NCBI GenBank assembly: GCA_038125725.1
Contig: JAYPEK010000057.1
Location: 1-22,017, forward strand
Direction: 5' to 3'
DNA: 22,017 nt
Origin: TMED8 sp038125725
GTDB lineage: Bacteria > Pseudomonadota > Alphaproteobacteria > Rhodospirillales > Casp-alpha2
This document shows, piece by piece, positions 1 to 7,013 of this stretch; position 1 is the first letter of the stretch, and each line of letters opens with the position of its first letter. The translations under genes were made by a program, and so were the position numbers. The notes under the pieces are model-generated. The model worked only from the letters and a program-made list of their open reading frames with translations, was not told the DNA's origin and did no database searches.

Positions 1-220
1 CTCCGTTAGAATACAGGCTCAGGCGTCCCAAATGTTTTGATGACGGACAGTCTTCCTTGGAGCGCCAGTTGACGGCTACCCAGGGATTGGAGGGGACGAA
101 CTGGAACGTGTCGGAATTGGAAATGACGGTGATTTCCTCTCCCTTGCGCATCAGTTCCTTCATTTCATAGGCCATCGGCACGCCGCCGATGCCGGCGCCA
201 AGGATCACGATATGGGTCAT
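1..220 (-). CDS. Sulfide:quinone oxidoreductase-like flavoprotein, N-terminal fragment, probably disrupted
   Basis: Reading left from the ATG at 218-220, the product opens with MTHIVILGAGIGG, a dinucleotide-binding Rossmann motif (GAGIGG at residues 8-13), and continues to FVPSNPWVAV at about residues 41-50. That second block is typical of membrane-associated sulfide:quinone oxidoreductases, which oxidise sulfide and pass electrons to quinone. A GGGAG ribosome site lies about 9 bases upstream of the ATG. After residue 56 (WRSKED) the frame stays open, but the residues no longer look like the family and codon use shifts to codons rare elsewhere here (tca, aaa, ttg, tct, gga). The last 50 bases may therefore not belong to the gene. 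The rest lies outside the window. The family call is fairly safe; the exact SQR type, and whether the gene is intact, are not. Confidence 0.6.
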   Translation of the reverse strand, partial: MTHIVILGAGIGGVPMAYEMKELMRKGEEITVISNSDTFQFVPSNPWVAVNWRSKEDCPSSKHLGRLSLYSNG

Positions 221-244
221 TGGTATGCACTCCCGTGTGTTACG

Positions 245-437
245 CGCCATGTTTCGCATGGCGTCGCGGATGCGTTTTCATTCGCAAGCCGGTCGAGCAA
301 CCGGCAAACGGTGATTCCGGTACCGCCAGGTGTTAGGCGAATACGCGAATGGAACCTACCCTGTCGAACGTCGAGGCCAATCGGTTGCGTTCATTTTCAC
401 GCCGTCATGAGAGGCAAGAAACGCCGGTTGAGCCGGC
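245..437 (-). other. Structured 5' leader of the SQR-like gene (three stem-loops)
   Basis: The gene-free stretch 221-552 holds a promoter (488-516) and then a leader of about 260 bases read leftward. Three perfect hairpins are visible in it. At 423-437 a 5-bp stem GCCGG/CCGGC encloses a 5-base loop, with A and T runs on its flanks. At 288-305 a 6-bp stem GCCGGT/ACCGGC encloses a 6-base loop. At 245-263 a 7-bp stem CGCCATG/CATGGCG encloses a 5-base loop, ending about 24 bases before the ATG. No known riboswitch class is recognised. The open frame on the plus strand at 212-526 has no coding character. Confidence 0.4.
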
Positions 438-487
438 TTTGGGGTCTCGGCGGCGCCTATTCACAGAACAGGCCAACATTAATCGCA

Positions 488-516
488 ATAATGGTACGGG
501 CTTTACATTCAGTCAA
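488..516 (-). promoter_or_regulatory. Candidate sigma-70 promoter for the SQR-like gene
   Basis: On the minus strand the -35 box TTGACT (511-516) is separated by exactly 17 bases from CATTAT (488-493), a 4/6 match to the -10 box. The -35 box lies inside an inverted repeat, GTCAA-6-TTGAC (512-527), which could be a repressor site. The ArsR-type sulfide-responsive consensus that I know of (ATTC-N8-GAAT) is not seen, so no regulator is assigned. Confidence 0.45.
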
Positions 517-552
517 ATTTAATTGACCTGACGCAAATGCGGAAATGCGGGT

Positions 553-2964
553 TCAGTCACGCCCTTGCGACTGGCGCTTGCGCCTGGACGGGCGGAAGCG
601 GCGCACCGCCACCTGGGTCACGCCCGACGGCGTGCGGTAGGTGACATGGCGCGAAAAGCCGGTGTCGAAGACGCCATGATCGGCCAGCACCAGCAGGTCA
701 GGGTGCCAGTCGGTGATCATGTCCAGCGTCGCCTCGCGCGGATCCTGCTTGTTGGAGATCAGCGTTTCCGAATTGGGGAAACCGGCGTTGGAGGCCAAGC
801 CGCCCAGGCGCGCCTGCGCCGGGCCACGCAGGCTGGAGACCAGGGATTCGGACACGATGTTCAGTGCCAGTGCACTGTGATGGGTGATGTCGAATTGAAT
901 GACGGAGCCGAGCGCCAGTTCTGAACCGTATTCGGTGGCCAGCCGCGCGGCCATTTCCACGGTTTCGCGCGGATAGCTCTCGAGGTCGACCAGCGCCAGG
1001 ATGCGCTTCGGATTGACGTGCTTGGATTTGGCGTCGTCTTCGGCGGGACGTTCGGCCTTGGCGGCCTCGCGCGCCGATACCGGGGCGGGAATTGGCGCCG
1101 GCGTTTCGGGTTCCGGCGGCAGGTAGGGTTTCATCGCCGGGTGAATAGTGCGAGGCAGTTCCACCGCGTCGTCGTCGTTGCGGCATTCCCAGAAGATGCG
1201 CTTGGTGCAACGCTTGCAGATATCGTGGTCGAGGCGGCTGTAGATGGACGCGAAGGCAGCGGTCTTGGACTGGAAAATGTTGTCCTCGCCGATGGCGTCG
1301 ATCAGGCCGGTCTTGCGGAACTGCTGTTCGACGTTGGGCGTCATCGCCACCAGATAGAGCGCGCCGCCGAGCTTGCGGAGCGTCTTGGCCTCGTTGGCGA
1401 GGGCCTCGGCGCCGGTGATGTCGATGAAATGTACGCCCGACGCCAGCACGATCAGGTGGCGCTGTTCCGGCGAGCGGCCCTCGATGCGGTGCAAGTCCTC
1501 GACGACACTGGCGACGGCGCCGAAATAGAGCGCGCCGTCGATGCGGATGATTTTCGCTTGCGGGCATTCCGGCAGGTTCGGCCGGTCGGAGAACTGCCGC
1601 CGGTCGTCGACGTTGCGGGGCGCCAAGACGGCGATGTTCGGGTGCGAGGTGCGGTTGAGGTAGAACACCAACGACAGGATGACGCCGGCGAAGATCGCCA
1701 GTTCCAGGTCCAGGAACAGCACCGAGAAGAAAGTCACCGCCAGCACCGCCGCCTCGGAACGGCTGGACGAGACGATCTGGCGCATGTGATGCACGTCGAT
1801 CAGGTTCCAGGCGACCAGGAACAGGATGCCGGCCATCCCCGCCTTCGGCAGGTAGACCGCGAGCGGCGCCACCAAAAGCACCACCCCGACCAGGAACAGG
1901 CCGGCCAGGATGGCGGCCATGGGCGTGCGGGCGCCGGAATCGTAGTTGAGTCCCGAGCGGTTGAACGAGCCGGTGGCGACGTAGCTGGAGAAGAAGCAAC
2001 CGACCAGGTTGGAGAGCCCCTGGCCGATGAATTCTTGGTTGCCGTCGACGTGCTGGCCGCTGCGGATGGCAAGGGCGCGCGAAATCGACATGGCTTCCGT
2101 CAGCGCGAAGATGGTCACGGCCACCGCCGTCGGCGCCAGGTCGCGGATCGTATCAGCCGAGAGGTTCGGCGCCGACAGGGGCGGCAGGCTGGCGGGGATG
2201 GCGTCGATGGTGACGATGCCGGCGGCGAAATAGTCGTTCAGAATCCAGGTCAGCACGCAGGTCCCGACCAGGGCGATGATCATGTTGGGGATGCGCGGGA
2301 ACAGTTTCTTGGCGATGACGCCCATGGCGATGGCCGAGAGGCCGACGCCCAGCGCGGCGGGCGAGAAACTATGGATATCGTGCCAGATATTGAGCAGCGT
2401 GTCGTAGAAATGACGGCCGCGTTCGACCTCGACGCCCAGCAGGTTCTTCAACTGGTTGACCGCGATCAGGATCGCCGCGCCGGCGGTAAAGCCCACCGCC
2501 ACCGTGTGCGAGATGAAATTGACCAGCGCCCCCATGCGCATCAATCCCATCAGCAGTTCCAGGAAGCCGACCATGAAGGTCAGCGTCAACACCAGCGAAA
2601 CGTAGTCCGCCGTGCCGGGATGTGCGAAGGCGCTGATGGAGGTGAAGATCAGCAGCGACGCCGCCGTCGTCGGTCCCGACACCAGGTGCCATGAGGAACC
2701 GAAGAAGGCGGCGATGATTGCCGGGACCATGCCGGCATAGAGACCGTAGGCCGGTGGCATGCCGGCCAGCGTGGCGAAGGCGACGCCCTGTGGCAGCACC
2801 ACCAGTGCGCCGGTTAGCCCGGCGGTGACGTCGGCGCCGATGGTCTGGCGATTGACCAGCGGCAGCCATTCCGTGAAAGCCAGCAGCGGGTTCTTGCGAG
2901 GCTCGCGGTTTTCGGCGTTTTCTGCTTCTTCTTCGTGGCGGGCAAAAGCCTCGGGAGGAGCCAT
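553..2964 (-). CDS. SulP-family anion transporter with STAS and C-terminal universal-stress-protein domain
   Basis: An inner-membrane SulP (SLC26-like) transporter, probably for sulfate or bicarbonate. From the ATG at 2964 (803 residues), a run of hydrophobic helices covers about residues 30-440, with SulP signatures LPQGVAFATLAGMPPAYGLY and SGPTTAAS near the N-terminus. A cytoplasmic STAS domain follows (about 465-575, core HFIDITGAEAL), then a cysteine motif (ICKRCTKRIFWEC, about 582-594), a Pro/Ala-rich linker and a UspA-like domain (about 653-790). The Usp ATP-loop (G-2X-G-9X-G) is not intact in VLADHGVFDTGFSRHV, so nucleotide binding is doubtful. The frame also extends to a TTG at 3066, but that codon lies between the predicted -10 box and +1, so I prefer the ATG, although its ribosome site is weak. 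Ordinary SulP proteins are about 550-600 residues; the Usp fusion explains the extra length. Confidence 0.88.
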   Translation of the reverse strand: MAPPEAFARHEEEAENAENREPRKNPLLAFTEWLPLVNRQTIGADVTAGLTGALVVLPQGVAFATLAGMPPAYGLYAGMVPAIIAAFFGSSWHLVSGPTTAASLLIFTSISAFAHPGTADYVSLVLTLTFMVGFLELLMGLMRMGALVNFISHTVAVGFTAGAAILIAVNQLKNLLGVEVERGRHFYDTLLNIWHDIHSFSPAALGVGLSAIAMGVIAKKLFPRIPNMIIALVGTCVLTWILNDYFAAGIVTIDAIPASLPPLSAPNLSADTIRDLAPTAVAVTIFALTEAMSISRALAIRSGQHVDGNQEFIGQGLSNLVGCFFSSYVATGSFNRSGLNYDSGARTPMAAILAGLFLVGVVLLVAPLAVYLPKAGMAGILFLVAWNLIDVHHMRQIVSSSRSEAAVLAVTFFSVLFLDLELAIFAGVILSLVFYLNRTSHPNIAVLAPRNVDDRRQFSDRPNLPECPQAKIIRIDGALYFGAVASVVEDLHRIEGRSPEQRHLIVLASGVHFIDITGAEALANEAKTLRKLGGALYLVAMTPNVEQQFRKTGLIDAIGEDNIFQSKTAAFASIYSRLDHDICKRCTKRIFWECRNDDDAVELPRTIHPAMKPYLPPEPETPAPIPAPVSAREAAKAERPAEDDAKSKHVNPKRILALVDLESYPRETVEMAARLATEYGSELALGSVIQFDITHHSALALNIVSESLVSSLRGPAQARLGGLASNAGFPNSETLISNKQDPREATLDMITDWHPDLLVLADHGVFDTGFSRHVTYRTPSGVTQVAVRRFRPSRRKRQSQGRD

Positions 2965-3051
2965 TTCAACGTTCGATTTTCGCTTGGGTTGCTGGCGGAA
3001 GGCCGGGGAAAATGCGCAAGATTCCGGCGGCTCAACTGGCAAAATACCACT

Positions 3052-3092
3052 TTGTGCGGCGCACAATTAAACCTTACTGAATGTGATGTCAA
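3052..3092 (-). promoter_or_regulatory. Promoter with dyad operator for the SulP gene
   Basis: On the minus strand a perfect -35 TTGACA (3087-3092) is followed after 15 bases by TTTAAT (3066-3071, 5/6 match to the -10 box). Directly downstream, a 15-base dyad with 7-base arms, TTGTGCG/CGCACAA (3052-3066), is centred on base 3059, where transcription should start. A dyad placed over +1 is the classic arrangement for a repressor. The repressor is not identifiable from the site. Confidence 0.5.
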
Positions 3093-3136
3093 ACGCTAAG
3101 CGGCATGCCTGCGGGTTTTCCTACGACGCGGGCCGA

Positions 3137-4150
3137 TCAGGCGACATCGATGACCAGTTTGCCGAAGTGATCGGCGCGCCGCATGCGGTGATAACAGGCC
3201 TTGGCGTCGGCGAATTCGAGCACCTCGTCGATCACCGGTTCCAGGCCGTTCGTCTCGATGGCGCGGTTCATGTCTTCGAACATGCGCCGGGACCCCACGT
3301 AGATACCCTTGACGGTGATCGACTTCCTCATGATGTCGGTGGGGATGACCTTGCCCGCCGCGCCGGTCAACACGCCGATCAGCGAAATGGCGCCGCCGAC
3401 CTTGGTGGCCGCGATGGAATTCTGCAGCGTGCCGGGGCCGCCGACCTCGATCACCCGGTCGGCGCCGGCACCGCCGGTCATGTCGCGGACGGCGTCATGC
3501 CAGTCCTGCACGTCGCTGTAATTGATGGTTTCCGCCGCGCCCAACGCCTTCATGCGTTCGAGCTTGGAGTTGCTGGACGATGTGACGATGGTCCTGGCGC
3601 CGATGATACGGCAGAACTGTTGGGCAAACACCGAAACCCCGCCGGTGCCGAGCAGCAGCACGGTCTCCCCCGGCTTCACCGGTTCGGGCGCCATCAAGGC
3701 GTGCCAGGCGGTCAGCGCGGCGCAGGGCAGCGTCGCCGCCTGACGCCAGTCCAGGTTGGCGGGCATCTTGACGATGCCGCCGGCTTCCAGCACCGCATAC
3801 TCGGCCAACACACCCTGGCGCGCGCCGCCCAGCGCCGAGTTCATGGCGGCCGTGGTGATCGGACCCGCCGGCCATTCCTGGAAGAAGCAACTGGCGACTT
3901 TATCGCCGGTCTTGACGCCCGTGACGCCGGGGCCGACGGCGGCAACTTCCCCGGCGGCGTCGGAATTGGGGACGGTCGGGTAGGGGAGGCCGCGCACCAC
4001 CGGGTCCTCGATGGTGGTCAGGTCGCGGTAGTTGATGGCGGACGCATGCACCTTGACCAGCACCTGGCCCGGGCCCGGTTCGGGCATCGGTTTTTCATTC
4101 AGTTCCAGGGCGTCGACGCCCTTGTCGGAGGTGATTTCCCATGCACGCAT
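3137..4150 (-). CDS. Zinc-independent MDR-family NAD(P)-dependent dehydrogenase/reductase
   Basis: A 337-residue medium-chain dehydrogenase/reductase. The N-terminal GroES-like half holds INYRD (39-43) where zinc alcohol dehydrogenases carry their first catalytic Cys, and no structural-zinc Cys cluster is present, so it groups with quinone-oxidoreductase or enoyl-reductase-like members. The Rossmann half has GTGGVS at 168-173 and a typical C-terminal HFGKLVIDV. It should reduce or oxidise a carbonyl or alcohol with NAD(P)(H) in the cytoplasm; the substrate cannot be read from sequence. A GGGAGA ribosome site precedes the ATG. Only 17 bases separate it from the upstream hydroxyacid dehydrogenase gene, so the two are probably one transcript. 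Confidence 0.88.
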   Translation of the reverse strand: MRAWEITSDKGVDALELNEKPMPEPGPGQVLVKVHASAINYRDLTTIEDPVVRGLPYPTVPNSDAAGEVAAVGPGVTGVKTGDKVASCFFQEWPAGPITTAAMNSALGGARQGVLAEYAVLEAGGIVKMPANLDWRQAATLPCAALTAWHALMAPEPVKPGETVLLLGTGGVSVFAQQFCRIIGARTIVTSSSNSKLERMKALGAAETINYSDVQDWHDAVRDMTGGAGADRVIEVGGPGTLQNSIAATKVGGAISLIGVLTGAAGKVIPTDIMRKSITVKGIYVGSRRMFEDMNRAIETNGLEPVIDEVLEFADAKACYHRMRRADHFGKLVIDVA

Positions 4151-4167
4151 GATGCTCTCCCGCTTTG

Positions 4168-5139
4168 CTACCCGAGCACGTCGGGATTGACGACGTTGAT
4201 CGGCTGGCCGCGTTCGAAGGCCAGGATCTGCTCGAAGATGTCGGTGAATTGAATCTCGTATTCGTCCTTGGTGACGTAGCCGATATGCGGGGTCGCCACC
4301 ACGTTGGGCATGTTAAGCAAAGGATGGGCCGTGTCACGCAAGGGCTCCTCCTCATAGACGTCGACGGCGGCCATGCCGGGGCGTCCGGCCCGAAGCGCCG
4401 CGACCAAGGCGCCTTCCTCGATCAGCGCGGCGCGCGACGTATTGACCAGGAGCGCGCTCGGTTTCATGCCGGCCAGGTCTTGGGCGGTGACCATGCCGCG
4501 GGTCGAGGGATAGAGCCGCACGTGCAAGGAGAGCACGTCGGAGGTGGCGAAGAATTCCTCGCGGCTATCCGGTACCTGCCAGCCGTCGGCTTTGGCGCGT
4601 TCGCGCGATGCGTCGCTGGCCCAGAACTGCACGTTCATCTCGAAGGCCTTGGCGATTTCCGCGACGGCGGTGCCGATGCGGCCGTAGCCGTAGACACCGA
4701 GCGTCTTCAACCGGATGCTGTCGCCGATGCCGTTCTGCCAGCCGCCTTCCTGCAGCGATTTCATCTGCTGCGGGATTTGGCGCATGGCGGCGAGGATCAA
4801 CGCCCAGACCAGTTCCACCGTGGCGAACGACGGCGTTCCGGGATGCTGGCCCGACGAGACGACGATGCCGCGCGCCGTGCATGTGTCGACGTCGATATGC
4901 GGAAAAACGCTGCGCTGGCTGATCAATTTCAGGTTCGGCAGTTTCTCCAGCAAAGGCGTCCTGATCTTGGTGCGTTCGCGGATCAGCACAAGGGCTTCGG
5001 TATCCTTGAGCCGCTCGGCAAGTGCGTCGGTCTCCTGCAGGTGGTCGTTCCAGACGGTGACATCGTGCCCTTCCAGCATGGCGAAGCAGGGCAGGTGGCG
5101 GATGGTGTCGAAATAGTCGTCGAGGATGGTGATTTTCAT
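4168..5139 (-). CDS. D-2-hydroxyacid dehydrogenase family protein
   Basis: A 323-residue cytoplasmic NAD-dependent oxidoreductase of the D-isomer 2-hydroxyacid dehydrogenase family, which interconverts 2-oxoacids and D-2-hydroxyacids. The Rossmann motif GVYGYGRIG ends near residue 156. The catalytic triad is visible as Arg236 (NTSRAALI), Glu265 (VYEEEP) and His285 (TPHIGY). The frame extends to 5190, but the ATG at 5139 is chosen because MKITILDDY is the normal family N-terminus and GGAGAA lies about 9 bases upstream. It lacks the C-terminal ACT domain of long SerA forms. It leads a two-gene unit with the MDR dehydrogenase and is divergent from the cupin gene, sharing the 98-base gap 5140-5237. 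The substrate is unknown; a role in hydroxyacid catabolism with its neighbours is inference. Confidence 0.88.
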   Translation of the reverse strand: MKITILDDYFDTIRHLPCFAMLEGHDVTVWNDHLQETDALAERLKDTEALVLIRERTKIRTPLLEKLPNLKLISQRSVFPHIDVDTCTARGIVVSSGQHPGTPSFATVELVWALILAAMRQIPQQMKSLQEGGWQNGIGDSIRLKTLGVYGYGRIGTAVAEIAKAFEMNVQFWASDASRERAKADGWQVPDSREEFFATSDVLSLHVRLYPSTRGMVTAQDLAGMKPSALLVNTSRAALIEEGALVAALRAGRPGMAAVDVYEEEPLRDTAHPLLNMPNVVATPHIGYVTKDEYEIQFTDIFEQILAFERGQPINVVNPDVLG

Positions 5140-5237
5140 GGCCGTTTCTCCGGCGTCACTATCGCGCGCCCGCCTCCATGGGGCAACCACTGCGCGGCGG
5201 ATTGCACTTTCCGCCGTTCGCTTTAATCTCCGGTGTC

Positions 5238-6014
5238 ATGATTTTGGGAAGAACACTGGAGGAAGCGGCACCGGGCGCCGCCGACGTTACCGTCAACGGC
5301 CGCGACTACCGGCTGACGGGCTTTGTCGGCGCGGCGCCGGTGCGCGGTTTCTACCAGGAAGGCGCCGAGGCGGCCGACGATGGTCTGCCGCAGGGCTTTC
5401 TTGTCGACCAGCCGCCGGGCGCCGTCACCAACCCGCATTTTCATGAAACCAACCAGTTCCAGGTGTTCGTCGGCGGTTCCGGCACTTTCGGCAAGCACGA
5501 GATCGCGCCGCTGACCGTGCAGTACGCCAACGGCCACACCCCCTATGGGCCGATCACCGCCGGGCCCGAGGGTCTGCTCTATTACACGCTGCGCGGTCGC
5601 TGGGACCCCGGTGCCAAATATATGCCGGCATCGCGTGACAAGCTGATCAAGGGCAATCAGCGCCAACGGCTGATCGACGGCGTGCATCTCAGCAGTGAGG
5701 ACGAAATGGCCAGTCGCTGGGGCGCCGAGTTCGAACTGATCCTGGACGAGGAGCCGGACGGCTTGTCCGCCTACCTGGCGCGCTTCGGCCCGGATGCGAC
5801 GGCGAGCGTGCCATCCGCCGACGGTTCCGGTGGCCAATATTGGGTGGTGGTCGGCGGCACCATGACCATGGGCGGCAAGGAATATCCCAAGTTGTCATGC
5901 CTGTTCGCGCCCGCCGACGACCCGTCCGAAATCATCGGCGCCGGTCCCGGCGGCATGGAAATGCTGGTCCTGCAATTGCCGGAAAAGAACCATGTCGGCC
6001 TGGCGGCCAGTTGA
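5238..6014 (+). CDS. Cupin-like protein of unknown function
   Basis: A 258-residue soluble protein with a recognisable first cupin motif: PHFHETNQFQVFVGG carries His67 and His69, and further His residues at 87 and 100 could complete a metal site. A second beta-rich segment near the C-terminus (QYWVVVGGTMTMGG) suggests a second cupin-like half. The reaction is not recognisable. The ATG at 5238 is preferred over an upstream in-frame ATG at 5178 because residues before it look like translated spacer; neither has a clear ribosome site, and a TTTAAT box ends only 11 bases before 5238, so a very short leader is possible. It is divergent from the hydroxyacid dehydrogenase and 70 bases upstream of the dioxygenase, suggesting a shared pathway. 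Confidence 0.75.
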   Translation: MILGRTLEEAAPGAADVTVNGRDYRLTGFVGAAPVRGFYQEGAEAADDGLPQGFLVDQPPGAVTNPHFHETNQFQVFVGGSGTFGKHEIAPLTVQYANGHTPYGPITAGPEGLLYYTLRGRWDPGAKYMPASRDKLIKGNQRQRLIDGVHLSSEDEMASRWGAEFELILDEEPDGLSAYLARFGPDATASVPSADGSGGQYWVVVGGTMTMGGKEYPKLSCLFAPADDPSEIIGAGPGGMEMLVLQLPEKNHVGLAAS

Positions 6015-6046
6015 CCTTGCGCCGCATGGCCGCGCGCGATACACAG

Positions 6047-6084
6047 GATTTCATCACGCCTGATATATCAGAGGTCATGAAATC
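6047..6084. promoter_or_regulatory. 38-bp dyad element abutting the dioxygenase start codon
   Basis: Outer arms GATTTCAT (6047-6054) and ATGAAATC (6077-6084) are placed symmetrically, 6 bases on each side, around a central CTGATATATCAG palindrome (6060-6071). Overall 16 of 19 mirrored positions pair. The right half includes the likely ribosome site GAGG (6071-6074) and ends one base before the ATG. It could be an operator for a dimeric or tetrameric regulator, or an RNA hairpin hiding the ribosome site. There is no T-run after it, so it is not an intrinsic terminator. An out-of-frame ATG at 6077 opens a 10-codon peptide across the true start. Confidence 0.6.
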
Positions 6085-6999
6085 ATGGATGCGGCCGATA
6101 GCCCGCTGAAAACCATCACCGCCGCCGACAAGGCACGCTACGCCGAGGACGGTTACCTTTCCCTGCCGTCCTTCGTCATGGGCGATTGGCTCGACCGCCT
6201 GACCGAAGCGACGGCGCGCATCGTCGAGGAGAGCCGTGCCGAGACCCAGTCCGGGCCGAAGTTCGATATCGAGCCCGACCATACGGCGGAGAACCCGCGC
6301 CTGCGGCGTCTGGTGTCGCCGCAGGATCACGACCCGGCCTACTACGATTTCATGACCGGCGGGCCGATCGTCGACCTGGCGGAGGACCTGCTCGGACCCA
6401 ACCTCAAGTTCCATCACGGCAAGCTCAACTTCAAATGGGCCGACGGCGGCGCCGAGGTGAAATGGCATCAGGACATTCCGTTCTGGCCGCACACCAACTA
6501 CGAGGTGCTGACCATCGGCCTGGCGCTGGACGACATCGACGACGCCATGGGGCCGATGGGCGTGCTGCCGGGCAGCCACAGGGGACCGATCTACGATCAC
6601 TTCAACGCGGCCGGTGACTGGCGCGGCTACATTGGCGAGGAAGACGCCGCGGGCATCGACCTCGACGCCGCCGACTACCTGAAGGGGCCGAAGGGCTCGG
6701 TGACGGTACATCACTGCCGCATGGTGCACGGCTCCAAGCCGAACACCCACCCGACCAAGGCACGGCCGTTCCTGCTGTTCGCTTATTCCGCCGCTGACTG
6801 CCTGCCTCTGATGCCCTACAACTCGCCGTCGAAGCATTCCGGCAAGATTGTCCGCGGCCGCCATCCGGCCTATCCGAAGTTCGATCCGGACGTGTGCAAG
6901 CTGCCGCCTTTGCGCGATTCCTCCGGTCCCTACCGCTCGATCTTCGCTTCCCAGCAGGGTGAGGACAGTGAAGGCAAGGCCGCGCCGTCGATGATGTAG
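6085..6999 (+). CDS. Phytanoyl-CoA dioxygenase (PhyH) family protein
   Basis: A 304-residue non-haem Fe(II)/2-oxoglutarate-dependent oxygenase of the PhyH family (which includes ectoine hydroxylase and many small-molecule hydroxylases). The iron facial triad is visible as His128 and Asp130 (VKWHQDIPFW) and His215 (HHCRMVHGSKPN). Arg227 (KARPFLLFAY) is placed to bind 2-oxoglutarate. The length is normal. The start is the ATG directly after the 38-bp dyad, with GAGG 11 bases upstream. It follows the cupin gene on the same strand. Substrate unknown; the neighbouring hydroxyacid and MDR dehydrogenases could act on its product, which is inference. The gene's 3' end faces the metallo-beta-lactamase gene. 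Confidence 0.88.
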   Translation: MDAADSPLKTITAADKARYAEDGYLSLPSFVMGDWLDRLTEATARIVEESRAETQSGPKFDIEPDHTAENPRLRRLVSPQDHDPAYYDFMTGGPIVDLAEDLLGPNLKFHHGKLNFKWADGGAEVKWHQDIPFWPHTNYEVLTIGLALDDIDDAMGPMGVLPGSHRGPIYDHFNAAGDWRGYIGEEDAAGIDLDAADYLKGPKGSVTVHHCRMVHGSKPNTHPTKARPFLLFAYSAADCLPLMPYNSPSKHSGKIVRGRHPAYPKFDPDVCKLPPLRDSSGPYRSIFASQQGEDSEGKAAPSMM

Positions 7000-7013
7000 G
7001 GCGGCCTGGTTGC

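Noticed and set aside
212..526. 104-codon plus-strand frame in the gap before the SulP gene
   Set aside because: No ribosome site, no domain, and it overlaps the start of the SQR-like gene and its promoter on the other strand.
1018..2694. 558-codon open frame antisense to the SulP gene
   Set aside because: Low-complexity His/Arg/Asp-rich translation without domains; a by-product of high GC in the real gene on the other strand.
3083..5226. Long plus-strand open frames opposite the MDR and hydroxyacid dehydrogenase genes
   Set aside because: The opposite strand encodes clear enzymes with intact motifs and ribosome sites; these frames have no recognisable domains.
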